Source: Cotesia glomerata (Eukaryota > Arthropoda > Insecta > Hymenoptera > Braconidae). Taken from it: 64,000 bases of DNA. Under the pieces are notes generated by a model. That model was not told the origin of the DNA, did not search any database, and saw only the letters and a program-made list of their open reading frames with translations. Where the stretch lies: NCBI RefSeq assembly GCF_020080835.1, contig NC_058158.1, positions 30,956,305 through 31,020,304 of the forward strand, read 5' to 3'. The translations under genes were made by a program, and so were the position numbers. Shown here one piece after another: positions 1-13,800 of this stretch (positions are counted from its first letter, which is position 1; every line of letters begins with the position of its first letter).

Positions 1-2530
1 TTTTTTTTTTTTCACTTTTTTATGCCCATTTTATTCTTTCATTAATTTCACACCTCGGTGTTTCCCCTAACGTATCATGTTCCATAGCCATTTACCAGAA
101 TACGACTGGGAGTCTATTCATGGATATATGAGCAAAAAATGTTGATGAAAAAAAATAGCAGTAGCTATATTACCAGGAAAGCTAACGGAATAGGATGGGA
201 TACCTTGCGGGAGTCAGCTCAAGTCCCTTTCTAGTTGCTACAAGGTACAAAACTAGAGGTAGTAGTATTAGTGACGGTGTCAGTGTTGCTGTTAGTGGGT
301 AAGGGGTGAAATAAATTGAGAAGCAGGGAGCAAACAGTCCTGGAGGATGAAGTGGAACGTGTACTCGAGTGAATGAATGGGCTGGTTGACTATAGCCCAA
401 GGGTAAACGACGAGAACTACCACAACCTCGGAGTAGAGGTAGAAGCGAAGGGGGAGAGCTGGCTTTCCAGAGAGTTTCCCGCCGTCTCGTTCGTTTGGGT
501 ATATTAAAGCAATAATCATATAACAAAGGGCGAGGAGCATCAATTCGCGGTCGGGACCGATGGCCCTTTCGGGAGAAATAGCTTCCAATGTGATAACAAC
601 ACAAGCTAACCTGACTGCTAAACTTTAACTGTTACGAGTTGAGTTTGGTTGGTCAGCGAGTAGGAGAAACGCGGTGGCGGCTTTACCAGCTACGGATTCA
701 ACTCTCTACTCTCTGGTCTCAGCTTGTACCTACTTTGGCCTCCTGAGAGTTGATATTGATCGAATTTCGAATTGAATCAACAACTTTTGATAAAGTTTTA
801 TAAAATGGGAAAACATGTTTCAATATTTCGTTACAAGATCAACAGATCAGTAACTTTCTAAGGAGATTGTGAGCTTTGAACTCTTGTTTTCGATAAATAT
901 TGTTTTATCTGAGGGATTTTATTTCTTTAGACAGATCCATCGGATTATAGTAGTGTATTTGGTTGAATTTTCATTTTACATGTTTCAGTAGTGACCATTT
1001 AAGAGAGATACCAACCAGACGATTGTTGATTTCAAGATGAAGATGGAGATAGAGCTCCGAAACCACTCGAATTGTGGTCTAACTATTCTGAGGGTTCAAC
1101 GTCTAATGTAATGAACTCACAATGCTCGACCCCGCAAATAGCCCATAGCGGATAAGACAGCCCAGCCGAGTGTGGCTCTAGTCATATATAGAAGCCTCGA
1201 GGAAGTTAGTCTAAGAAAACAATAAGAGAAATAGCTGAGTGTTTTGTAGGACCAACCAAGATTTGTAATAGTGTTGAATTTGCAGTAGAGGGATACTGCT
1301 AATGCACAATCGAATTAAAACCATTAAAATAATTTAATGCAAGTAGGTGAAGTATATATTGTAAAAACTGTTGGTGTGCTTGACGTATTTTCCGTAATTC
1401 TTTTTCACAAAAGCTTGTGAATTTTGCAGATGGTGCTCCCAAGCTTCGTCTTTTATGCTTTTTACTTTTATTTTCTTTATTTTATTTCTTTTTTTTAACG
1501 TTACTTTACTTTATTTTACTTTTCTCTTCTATTCTCAGTTCTTCGGATCCAGAGATCCTGCGTACACGAGCGGATGAACGGCTCCTATATTTCGTTCCGG
1601 CTTACTTGTGAATTCAGACTAATTCGCTGGAAGACACTCGAGTGCAAACTTCTAGCTGGTTGATAGTAGTGCGAATTAAAAAAATTCAAATAAATAACAA
1701 TAGCGATGGCAATGAATTTTTTATCGCTTATTCTTAAACAAAAGCTACCCGGTTGCTGGGTAAATATTTATTGTAATTTTAGTGCTGTCGGAAAATTACT
1801 CGGGAAATTTATACACCCAAGTAATAATGCTAATGTTAATGCTTATACCTACTCATACAAAGAATAGAGAGAACAATGTTTGGTTATATTAACAATAATG
1901 TTAAAGTACGTCTGGCTCACGAGTATACAATGTCAAAAAAAGGCAATAATAATAAAAGTTATAAAATAAGTTAAAAGAGAGTGAGTATGAGTGAGCAAAG
2001 GCGATTTCCCTTGTGGCAGGATCACCTTCGCGGCAAGTTGGGCTCTCGTATCGCGTGATAAATCGTGAATGCGCCGGTCATAATGTACACCGACGGTATA
2101 ATTTCCTTCAAGTATTTTTTTTATTTCATTTTTTATGAGCAGCCGGTATTCTGACCTCTAGCTGTTTGTAGTCGAGTTATATCCCAGATCATGTACCAAC
2201 AGCGAGGGATCTGATCAAGAGAAGTTGATTCCAACTACAATACTCTTTTACAATCCTTACATACATTCATACATTCATCCATGGATATAATAAAATATAT
2301 TATCTTTATTTAAAGCCGAGTCAAAAATAATTTAAGACTTATATGCATAAAATTTATATCTCGATTGATACAACAAATGTTTCATTTGATTTTTAATTTC
2401 CCGCTAAGAAAATCGAAGATTTTCAAAAATCGGAAAGTTATTGTTTTCACCCCGTTTTACGAAAATCGAGTTTTCATCGAATCTCGACGTTTTGAGGTCC
2501 TAGGAAGCTTCCCTGACTATTCCCGCGATG

Positions 2531-2535
<5 letters not shown>
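1..2535. other. Noncoding region, no gene recognised
   Basis: This stretch opens with a T-run and is AT-rich with scattered GC-richer patches (about 180-720 and 2000-2130). The longest open frame is a 140-residue minus-strand frame at 182-604. It overlaps another frame, has low-complexity Pro/Leu/Ser composition and shows no recognisable motif, so I treat it as chance. No RNA gene or mobile element was recognised. Confidence 0.6.

Positions 2536-2593
<58 letters not shown>
2536..2593. repeat. (TG)n microsatellite
   Basis: An uninterrupted 58-bp TG dinucleotide run. It abuts the composite repeat that starts about 20 bp downstream, joined by a short GTAT-type stretch. This suggests that the microsatellite is the edge of, or was seeded by, that mobile repeat. 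An 84-residue frame reading Cys-Val repeats through it is an artefact. Confidence 0.97.
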
Positions 2594-2594
<1 letters not shown>

Positions 2595-2613
2595 ATGTAT
2601 GTATGTAAACCTC

Positions 2614-3270
2614 TCGTAACTTTTGAACGGCTTGACCGATTTGATTGGGGTTGGTGCCATTCGAAAGTGCTTGACCAAACTTAGATTTTGAATATACTTT
2701 GGAACGATTCAGACCGGTAGATTTTGAGAAATCGCAAAAAAACTACAAAAAAAATTTTTTTCAAAAGTGGTTTTTTTTGGAATAAATTTTAAACGGCTTT
2801 ACCGATAAATTCCAAAAACTAATCAGCTCTTAACATCAAAAAACCACGTCGATCGCCACCAGTCCGGTCAAAATCGGTTGATTCGTTCGTGAGTTATCGT
2901 TGACGAAAGAAAACCGAAAAAAGTGCTTTTTCGGAATTACTCTGAAATTTTTCGCTCTATCAATTAAAATTTGAAGATTCTATATGAAACTTGAAAAACT
3001 ACGTCCAATACCACCAACCGCGTGAAAATCGGTTCATTCATTCAAAAGTTATTGCGATTTGAAAATTCAAAAAATAGTGTTTTATCAAATTTCTATCAAA
3101 CTTTTGAGCTCAAAGAGCTCAAAAGCATACAAAAGCTATTTTTTGAGCTCGGAGAGCTCAAAATAATACACAAATTGTATTTATGAGCTCGAAAAGCTCA
3201 AAAACGTCATAAATGCAATTTCAAGCGTTTGGGCATAGAATTGGCGGGAAGTTGCAGGGATGGCCTTCAG
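2614..3270. repeat. Composite interspersed repeat with inverted modules
   Basis: A patchwork repeat with visible internal structure. A ~50 bp module around ACTTTTGAACGGCTTGACCG occurs at 2614-2661 and, diverged, at 2781-2815. Reverse-orientation copies with the core AAAATCGGTT lie at 2846-2900 and 3001-3055; the reverse complement of the first copy aligns to the last through CACCAAC, AATCGGT and TTCAAAAGTTA. Downstream, three GAGCTC-based units follow at 3106, 3145 and 3185. I recall similar text as dispersed repeats in insect genomes but cannot assign a transposon class. No terminal repeats or target duplication are evident, so the limits are approximate. Confidence 0.6.
3102..3200. repeat. 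Three phased GAGCTC-N3-GAGCTC units
   Basis: GAGCTC palindromes occur in pairs separated by three bases: 3106-3111 with 3115-3120, 3145-3150 with 3154-3159, and 3185-3190 with AAGCTC at 3194-3199. The units start 39 and 40 bp apart, and most are flanked by T-runs on the left and A-runs on the right, so each unit is itself a short imperfect hairpin. They sit at the 3' part of the composite repeat described above and probably belong to it. Confidence 0.85.
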
Positions 3271-6200
3271 GGTCAACCGTTTTCCTGATTTTTTTAAATT
3301 TTACGTCGAGGGTCAGCGTGGAAAAGTTAAAACCTTCATTCAAAAATAAATAAATAAATATGAATTTTAATTAAAAGACTATTCATATAATAATCGTACT
3401 GAAAAATAAAATAATAATTTTGTAATTTTAAAAATCAATATTTAAAGTTGAGTGTAATTTATCTGAAAATGCGAGCGAAAATTCTAAACGATTGGTATAT
3501 ACGATCCCCGGGTAGGTATATAGCAAAAGGCCACTAATACTAAATATAAACTTGATTTATTATTGGTATGGGATATTATTAAATCCGGTTACGTCGTTTG
3601 CCAGCTCAAGCTAACTTTCAATCTCTTCTGTAGCTCTCCTATACCTTATGAAGCGGGTGGTGGTGAATGAGGACGATCAAAAAAGAATATGTAAGTTGTG
3701 GTAATGCCGGCTGCCGGAGGTGCTCCTCCTCCTACACTAGTAGTTGTGGGAGTAGTCAAGTGGGGGTTGCGAAATTTATTAGCTTCAAAAGCTGCTCGCA
3801 ATACCGTCACGTTGAACTGGTTTCGTGACTTGAGAGCGAGGCCCGCACATCACGATGTGATGCGCAACTTATAATCTTCTTTAAACTTTTTTCAGCATCG
3901 ATTGACTGCTTTACTTGTGTTGCTTATGGGGCGATTGGACCCGTGATATACGCTACACTATATGTAACTATACATGGTCAAATATTTTTAGTAATGTTAT
4001 AATTTCAACTAGTTTATATGCCGCACTTGTTTCTAGTTTCCATACTTGATATTTTTTATCATAATTTCCATCAGTATTGATTGGTAGAACGAGGTCACTT
4101 TGTGCAGCTTAAAACTTTCAAAATTGCTACTAAATGTAATTGGATTTAGAGCTAAAAAGAATTTCATTTATCGTAAAAGTTTTTATGGTAAAAAAAAAAA
4201 AAAATAATAAAATAAATAAGAGTAAGAGAAAAGTAAAAGAGGGAGAGATGGGATCTTTTTTTTTATGATCGTGTTGAGTTTTTTTTTGGTAATCGTCGCA
4301 GCTAAGGCCGGGTCTTTGATGTCAATGACGCGTCACGAGTCATGAGTCTCGGAATAGGGTATATATACGACGACGAGGGGAAAGTGAACGCATAAAAGTT
4401 AAGTGCGGCCGCGAAAATGGCTTACGAACATCGTAGCCGGAGCCATGAGAGACTATTATCGAAGGTTTAACTGCAGGCTCGAAACAACCCGGGACTTCCG
4501 GAGCCTTTTTGGAGCATTGTATAGCTATAAAGGGATACTCATTGCGATCGGTCTGCAACACACTCATCTAAATTCGGGTTGAAATACTATTCCCTTTAGC
4601 TGAACACTCTTGGGACTTTATAATAACTCTATATATGCATTATATTATACAATACAATACAGGTATGATAAACTTTAAATTGTTGAAGTGTAATTGGACA
4701 TTGTTTATTATTATGATCATTATTATTTTCTTTTATACAACAATACAAAGGCTATCGAAATTGATTAACTCAATTTAAATTTAAGATTTAATTTATATTC
4801 AACAGTAATCCACTTTTATTTAACTTTTAAATGTTCTATAATTTCTTTTAAAGTGATGGTTATTTTATCAAGAATTTTATTTTATTCTTTAATTACTTTT
4901 GTTTAATTAACCTTTTTTTTTTATCTCAACAATTTATACTCACTTTCATTTTTACGGACGGAAAAATCTAAGTATGTTAATTGACGGTTAAAAAAAACAA
5001 TTTCGCTTGGGATGACTTAAATGTTGACTTTTATTTAAATATATGTGGGAAACTCGGAAAAAAATTTTATCACCAGTAAAAATTTTAGCGCAAAAATATT
5101 ATGGACTGAAATGATCTCAATCCATTTTGAAAGACAAGAAAAGTATAAAAAAAATATATATAGAAAAAAGAAAACAAAAAAACGTAAAAAGAATCGATGG
5201 ACCCAAGAGATGAGAAAGGAAGAGAGAAGCCCGGGTTTACGGGAATAGGGAGTAAATGCTCCATGAATGAACGATGAGGCCAGAGGGTATATTCTCTACA
5301 GCTTGGTATCCTATCCGCAAACGTATCCCACCCTCCTCTACTCTCCCGACGAATTCGAATCGGATTTCACCGTCGTAAGAAAACCGAGTGTGCGATAGAC
5401 GTCGCGTTTGAAATCGCGATCTGCACCGACGCGTGATCCATATTGCATTCTTCATGATGATGACGTCGGCCACTTTTATTTTTTTATTTTTATTATCACT
5501 ACTATTATTATTTTTCTTATCCTCATAGCAGGGGTGATAATCGAAGCGAGCAACGTCATTTTAGACTCCGTATTTTTTATGGGTATGGATGTCTCCCGCT
5601 CGTTTACCAGACTATCATCTTCCTTAGTCATCCATTCGAACACCTCGATCCACTCAGTCAGGCTCCGCACACTCCAATGAGAGTCTGATCACTGGGGAGA
5701 AATTTTCGTGACTTCATTCGGCTTAACAACTCAACTGACTCATCCTTTTTTTCTCGTTTGGTAAGAATCGACCAGTAAAAGCTTCAACCAACCAACGGTT
5801 ATTCAGTGTCTGGGGGATACTCAAAATAAAAGCAAATCCGGAACAAAGAATAGAGAATAAAAGTAGCATCACATCACATTTTTTGATGCCAAAGACGCTA
5901 TCGTGATTTCGCTGACACCACTAACATTCACGCTCTCACTATTTTTCAATATATAACTATATCTGCTCTATTTCATTCCGACTTCTCACGTCCTCTGTTT
6001 CGGGATTTTCAAGAAACAACAACTCTCAGGCTATTACCCGACGTACGAGATACATGAAAGATTCATATCACGTTGTCTTCACTGTTGACCATACTAATGC
6101 CAATCTTTTAAGTAGAAAAATTTATAGATCTCCAATCTTCAAATTCTATGAATTATTTTACCGCTTTATTTAAGATATTTAAATAATACAATTTCTTTAA

Positions 6201-9200
6201 TCAATACAAAATCATAATCACTAATACTTTCACACTTTTGACGGTTTAAACACTCCAATTCACACTATCTCAATTTAACACCGTACTAGTTATCGAACTT
6301 TCAGTTCGACCGAGTTGAAAATTTTCACACCAATTGATTTACTCCGAATCGAATCAGAAATTTTTTACGGTATAATGAAATTCAAAATATTTTTACAATG
6401 ATGAGAAGGATTCATTTCAATTAATTGATGAGAAAATAACAGAAATTTGTATTCAAAGATAGTAATTGCTGCAATAAAACTAGTCAAGGTTGGTAATGTT
6501 TAAGTAACTATCGATGATGATAATAATAATGATGATAATCAGTGAAATAGACCGATAAAGAACCTCGTTGAATTCTCAGCAGATACTAAACTTGTTACTT
6601 CACACATATTCCGAATAATCAACGTTGAACGTCTTGTTGCCGGCTTCGTTAAAGCTGAGTGAAATAATGATTAAAGTAAGAAGGAAATTGCCGTGCTGAG
6701 TACTACGTGAAAAGAAATGTTTACCTCGTAAATAATAAAAATCGTTAGCCAAGATATCTCACGAGATTTTTCTGCAGCAGTTGTTGAACGTGCCGAGAGT
6801 TGGTAATATAAAAGCAACTACCGATTAGATGATTGCCTTTTTTTTTTTACTGTAATTACGTAAATTTGGTAACTTAATTTTCTTTATTTTTTCTTCATTT
6901 CTCTAGTACAGCTCTTACTCAAATTAAGTTAAGGTTTTTAAATTATTTTTATAGTGATAATAAATAGTCTGGAAGTATGCTAATAAATTAATGAAATATT
7001 CATTAGCATTACAAATAGAATAATAATGAATATAATCATTTTTTCAAGAGACTGGTAAAGGTAATTATAAGTTGGAAAGATGAGTAAAAAAGATATTAAA
7101 AAATACCTTACCCAAAAACAACTCATGGCTTTTAAGAGCTGGCTAAAATATGCTCTCAATCAAGGTAAACCTCAGTGAAAAAAGAGAAAAAGGAGTAGAA
7201 GAGGGAAAAGGAACGATGGTATAAAAATGAGATGAGCAGCAAAAGAAGAGAAAAGAGAGTAAGAGGACGTTAAAAGAGAAATGATAAGCAGTACCAGGGC
7301 AAGGATAGATGGCCAAGAGGGAAGCCAACCTTTTACTTTCATGGAAAGGGTTGCTGGTTTAGTTGGAGTTACGGGGATTGAAGGAATGACTCTAGACTTT
7401 TGATAATCTGCATCGAAGTAAAAACTGTGCTCTTTTTTTCCTTTTATTATTGTTGTTATTTTTGTTAAAAAGAAAAAAAAAATGAAGCTTCGGGTAATTG
7501 CGTAATTATAAATAGACAGAGATTTTATCTTTGATATCTGCCGACTTTTAGAATATCAAAAAGCTAAAACTACTTGAATAAACACGCCCTCTTCCAAGAA
7601 ATGAAGGAACTAATGGTTCCTTCTTTGTTCCAGTGCTTCGAGAAGAGTATCTTTGATCGTCTGGAAGATGTTAAGCGAATTTTATTTTAATTTAGCCTCG
7701 TAAATCTCAGTTATCAATAAAATAAATTATAAAAATACTTTTAAATTTATAAAACGAACTTTTATTACTTTATACTTTATCGCTTATGGGATAAAAAATT
7801 TATTGCGAAAAATTTATCTGACCAGACAATAATTCGTTTTGTTTGAATAAAAGTAAAAAATTTATCTAAACGTCATGTCGAATTTGATTCATATCAGACG
7901 TTGAAATCCCGAGGCGATGCCGGAAAAAGGCTACTTCAAAAGTCTAGTCGGAATCTTAAGTCGAAAAGGAGAAGAATGAAGGACAGAAAGCCGGAAAAAG
8001 TACCAGGTAGGGTAAGACAGAAGGTTAAGAAACGTGGACGAAGCTAAAGGAGAGGGAGAGGGTTAAACAGAGAATTTCATACGAGTTTAAAATCTCAAGT
8101 AGCCGCCAGGAGTTGTTAGGATTCTTTACTTTCGTTCCTCCGAGCAAACGAAACCTTCTTGATTTGAACTCCAAAATCTATCGACCTGTCTCTCAATTCT
8201 TGTTTTATTTTTCACTTCGTTGTTTAAACTTTTGACCAAACGACGTCTAGTTCTTTTTTTATCTTTACGCAAGAGAAGACACCGGAAAATAAAAGAGCGA
8301 ACTCTGCTGTCCTCCATGACAATTGACCAGAATTTTATTGTGACTCATCGAGGGATACTAATGCAAATAAGAAACTTTTTATCTCAAAATAAATAAAGTT
8401 TAGTTACAAATACCTCGATCACTCGTTTTATGGTTTAATCAAAATAATCTGTTGAATAATTTCAAAAGTTTATTGCAATATAAATGAAGAAATTGATTTT
8501 AAAATTTTCAGACGATATTGACGCAATATTTGTACACTTAAGGCATGCAAAAATAAAACCCGTCCTGATAACGAATTGCGAGAATACTCAACATTTTATC
8601 GTTAATTCTCGAAATATCTAAAATTGACCTTTTACGTTTTATAAATATTTCAGTGTGACGTGTCTTCTCAATAATATACCGACTACTAATATTATTTCTT
8701 GTGATAGATGAAACTTTTTCTTTCCATCAATCAGCTTGAAAAGTTGGTCCGCTAAAGGTTAGAAAGAAATGACGTTGTCAGAATAAACATCTATACACGA
8801 TATAAAGGTAAAGTGAAAGAGACAGAGAAAAGTATAGGTAAGAGTTGAGGGTGCATAGGACGTGTAGCCGCGCCTTGAATTTTATAAATATATGCTGAGC
8901 CACTATATATCGAGTATGCGCTGTAAAAAGAGTAGACGTAGCCGTAGTACAGCAAGAAAATAAAATGATAAAAAGAAGGAGTTGAGGAAGTGGCTCTCCT
9001 CCTGTATATATCTTCTGCGAGACATGAAAAATGCATCCAACAGCCCTCAAGGCACTTCGCCATTCAGTCCGTGGCTATCCGTTGCCAACCTGCCGCCACT
9101 TTTCAGATCCAAAGTTACCTGCTTGCAGAACTTTTCAATGCTCGAGTAGTATCCGATATCCGAATCTTCATCTATCTTCTACCGTCTATCTATACCACTT

Positions 9201-10731
9201 TTATAGTTATACCGTAGCATACAGTACGGGTTAGAGTGATCCGGGTCTCCCTTATGACATTGGTATTCACTGAATTTCCCGTTCGTTTCTGTAAATGGCT
9301 CCATAAACTTTTATAATGTATGCCAAAAGATGACTCACACTGGACGGACTCTCGTCTATTTATGTCCTTTTAAATTTATAACGATAGTTTATCTTCTTTA
9401 TTTAATATATCACAGCTGGTAATTTTATACATTTATTTTCTGTCAGTTCTGTTAAATTTTATTTAATATTTTATTTTATACCACTATTCTACTTTATATG
9501 TCTTCAATAAAAATTTCATTTGACAAATTAAACTTTCAAATATTCGCAAGCTAAATTATTCTTCATTTATTTAACAACCGTTTTATTTTTAACTCGTATT
9601 TATTTTCTATCACTAGCAAGTAAAGTTAAAAAATTTAATACAGAGAAAGAGAGTGGAATAATCTTAATCATTATAAATCGCTCATAATATAATAGCTTTA
9701 TTCTCAAAACTTGATAAAAAAATTTAAAAAGTGACGTTTATCCATTTAACATATCGATTTAAAAGGTATTTTAGTAGAATAAACAAGGATATTTTAAATG
9801 AAAAATAACATGACACTTGTCGATGGTTTAATAATAAATCAAAGTCAATGAGTTACATGGTAATTTGATCGTTAAAAATGCAGAACCAAATAAAATAATA
9901 AATCCGTAAATCAATAATGGATTTTGATAGAAAGCAGTGTTGATACCTACAATATTTATTGCTCAATCACTTGTTAAAACTTGTGACAGTTAAAGTAGTA
10001 TTTGTCGTTTCTGTATACTCGCCTATTAATATATAAATCGAAGGAAAGGGGATGAATGTAATGGATCAACATTGAACAAGTATTAAAGGGAGAAAACAAG
10101 GGACAAATGGTCGAAGGTTCATCTCTCTAAAAAGGGCGCGGTGCAGGCTGCACACGACTCACAACTCACAGTATATCAGTCTATCGCGCACATCGATAAA
10201 TAAATCAAAATCTAGCAGCGTAGAGTGAGGCATTACCAAGCATTAAATAAATTAAAACCAATAACCGTGCCCCGTGTATTAATCATTTTTCTATCGATCG
10301 ACGTACGCCACATGTTTTATTTTTTTTTCGTTTCTTTCTTCGTTTTCAAATTATCCGACAAGTAAAAATAAAAAAGTAAAACTTGATGTACGATGTGTAG
10401 AAGTTATTGTTTATCTGGTTCTCGGAAAAACATTTTACGGGGGTATAAATAGCGGCAAATGATATGCCATTTAGAGTTTTCCCTCTATTTAACTCGATGA
10501 CAATGAAACTAGTTTCTAGTATTGTGACTCACGTGGGAGGTAAACCCTTGGCCAAACTACCACCCCTTATTCAGCATGAACATGGATATGATATTACCAA
10601 CAGACGTGTTGCCTTTGGCACACGCAAATATATCAGTCTGACCCTTATATATGCATGTGTGTATACATGTTGTGGTTGTACAGGATGTGAGGCATACCGG
10701 AAGTTACGTCGATGGACGTTGGAATACTAAG

Positions 10732-10733
<2 letters not shown>
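3271..10733. other. Noncoding region, no gene recognised
   Basis: Mostly AT-rich DNA with homopolymer A/T runs (for example near 4190 and 6840) and several 60-90 residue chance frames on both strands. The overlapping minus-strand frames at 8778-9063 and the plus-strand frames at 8990-9234 shadow one another and have no recognised motif. A GTGCAGGCTGCAC near-palindrome lies at 10141-10153. A TATAAATAG box-like word lies at 10444-10452, without a convincing initiator. Nothing else could be supported. Confidence 0.55.

Positions 10734-10797
<64 letters not shown>
10734..10797. repeat. (TA)n microsatellite
   Basis: A pure 64-bp AT/TA dinucleotide run. It produces spurious Ile-Tyr repeat frames on both strands. 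It is one of three long pure TA runs in the window. Confidence 0.97.
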
Positions 10798-10802
<5 letters not shown>

Positions 10803-13800
10803 CATGAACAATTTACGAGTCTTCCAAGAAATGGGGACGGCTGCAGCGAACGACCCTTTGGGATCTGCCGGCCGCTCGGACATCCGGCGCGTGCTGTAGG
10901 AAGGGCTGCACGTATATGTAAACCACCACCCAGGCTGTACGGCAACAATACCTTATATCAATGTTTGAACGTGTTCCAAGTAGAATCGTACTGCATAAGT
11001 AGAAAAATTAAAAAAATTCAATAAAAAGAAAAGAATTTGAAATATAACAAGTCAAAGTTGAAATAAAGAAAAATAAAAATAATAAGGGGGTAAAGCCTGC
11101 TTTATCGCCAGATCGTTTATATCCTACAATTGAAATCCTCTGTCTTACTTTGAGATCGTAAATAAATGCCTTTATTTTTTTTCTTTTATGTATTTTTTTG
11201 TCCTCTTCCTTTCGCTTAAGATAAGAAAACTCTGTCCGAGAGATAGATCTCTTTGTGAGATAGACGGGAATCAATTTAATCGATTGGCTCTGTTTGCCAG
11301 TGAGTTTATGGGTAGCATGCCAGCAAACCGGTGATGAATAAGTGAAATGGAGACACATCATCAATAAGTATGCAGTATACATTGCAAAATGTAAATCCAA
11401 GGAATATAACTAGGAACCCGTTTTAGAATGTTGTTAGTTACAGATAGAGAGAGAGAGAGAAAGAGGATTGACGATAGGTAAGCACCGAGGAGTTGGAAAT
11501 GATGTTGAAATTAGAGGTCGTGTTTGTCTTGACGTAGCTACCCGTGTTGGGAGTCTGAAACTACGTCTGATTAGAGGCTCAAGGGTACCCATTAATTACG
11601 ACGGCATTACTCTAGAGCCGGTGATCTTACACCGGCGGTATGTCCCGCGAAAACTTAATCTCCGACAACCGACTAGCGACAGCCGGGCTCGACCGGGTGC
11701 CGGTACAGGCAACACCGTCGCGGTATACTCTTAATTAACGTTTTGATAATCATCCCGGTAAACACAACCCTTCTCCCGTGACTCAACGGCGTTTATTCTC
11801 AATTTTGCTGTACTTTATTAGCAGCACTAACTCGATCAGTCCGAATACCGAGTGCACAAAGTCTTTCTTGAATGGACTGGTGACGTCTGAGTCATGATAT
11901 AAAAAGGCTAAATATTTGGCTCGTTAAATAAACTCAGTTAAGTTTGATCTCGTTAGTTCGAGTGCTGTTCAATTCAAGAAGAAATTAGTCATCGATAAGG
12001 ACCAGTCTTTTGAGATTGAGAGGATGCGCAGGAGAGGAGAGGAGAAGAGAGAACACGGTTGGTTTTCTTAAGCTTAACGAACGAATGAACCAACGAGCGG
12101 ACGAACGAACGGATGGACAGACAGACAACTGGCGGAAACATTCATCAAACAGAGCAGACCACGGTAAGAGGAAAATAGTCATTAGTGAAACATCTTGTAG
12201 ACGGTTGTTGGTGGTCCCTTTGGGTTGGTTCTAGCTTTCTTCGGAAAACTCGATTCACGCTTAAGATGTTGATGACGTGTTTTCCAAACGAGAAGAGAAC
12301 TGCTACTGTGGCAAAACTTATCACCGACAACTGACTCGTTGCTGAAATTAGAATTCGGACGGCGACGAACTCGTCCAAAACTTGAAATCACTCGTGATTA
12401 TCCTTAGCACTTTCTCTGTCCTTCGTCTGCTAGCATTACATATATAATGACAGAACTGCTATACGACGGTTAAGGTTTCTTCTCATTGCTCATCTCTTAA
12501 AAGTTAACCGACGTCAAAAATAACAGACTCAGACTTAAACATCAAAACTTTTGAGAAAATTTAATGGTTGGAAAAATAAAAAAGTTTAATCAAGTTGATC
12601 GTGACGAAAAAAAATATTCAAGAGTAATAATTAGTTGGGATAAAACTGTGATTATCAAGTATCAAGTATTAACGGGGAATTAGCAATTTTAATATTTTTA
12701 TCTCTCACTGTTGAATTTACCAATTAAATCCTCACTAATAAGATATTTTAAAATTTAAATATCAATAACTTTTATTTATTAAAATTAACTTATATATTTT
12801 TTTCTTACTAAATAACTAAACTGAATATTTATTTTAAAAGAAAGTTAAAGTTAAATATGTATATATAAAATAAGGATAAAATGGTATATAAAAATAAAGT
12901 AAATAAAAAATATTCGAAATGAGAGGAGCAAGTCAAGCGTCGCTCAGCAAGAAACTTTTAATTCACTAACTTCTGGATTAAATTATCACTCCAAGACGAT
13001 TGTCTCTCGAAGAAAGATTAAGAAAGAAGTTAGAGGGTTTACTCGCATCTCAGCTTAAACAATTGAATATTCACGGTGAGTAGTAATTTCTCCGCAACAA
13101 CAACAACAACAATAACAATAACACTCTTTTTTAAAAAAGATCAACTTGGATTTGCTCTTTTGTAAACATAAAAATTAAACACATGCACTCTTAATCATCC
13201 TTTTGTAGCAACTTTAAAAATAAAAGTTTTGTATTAAATTGTTTTGAATAAAGCTCAAAATTTCAAAATTTTATTGTATTACAGAGATAAGCAAACACAT
13301 AAATAACCAGCCGTTTGGGAGATAATAAATAATACAGCCCGTAGATCTCAAAAGCAAAATCAACTGTTATCTTTTATCTAATCTTATTTCAGAAATGGGC
13401 GATGGAGCAATCGACATAAAGAACAAATAGAAAAAATCCATGAAGATATCTACATAAGTGTGTATGTGTTTTTAGTTAGTATGTGTGAGTATAGTGCTCT
13501 TTCCCAACAAACAGAATAAATTTCAGTCGATTTACGAGCGGTAATATTTCCGCGTTGACTGCGCATTGCGGTGGTACGTAATCCTGTGCAGCTATAAGAG
13601 GCTGAAAATGAAAAAAGAGGGGGATGAAATGGTTGGATAAGGCGAGTAGAGTCTGTCTCCGGCTTAGAACCATCTTCCTGCTTTGGGGAAAACAGTGCTG
13701 TTATATAAACGGATAGGTAGAAACACTAAAAAGAGTAAAAAGGAAAATTCCACCCGAGCAAAGAGAGAATTCAGTAACCAGATAAGTTGAAGGGGGATCG

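Noticed and set aside
182..604. 140-residue minus-strand frame
   Set aside because: Low-complexity Pro/Leu-rich sequence with no homologue recognised, overlapping a second frame.
1185..1211. TATATAGAAG followed by TTAGTC as a core promoter
   Set aside because: The spacing of about 23 bp is too short, and such words are common in AT-rich DNA.
2365..2619. 84-residue frame with a long Cys-Val repeat
   Set aside because: Direct translation of the (TG)n microsatellite.
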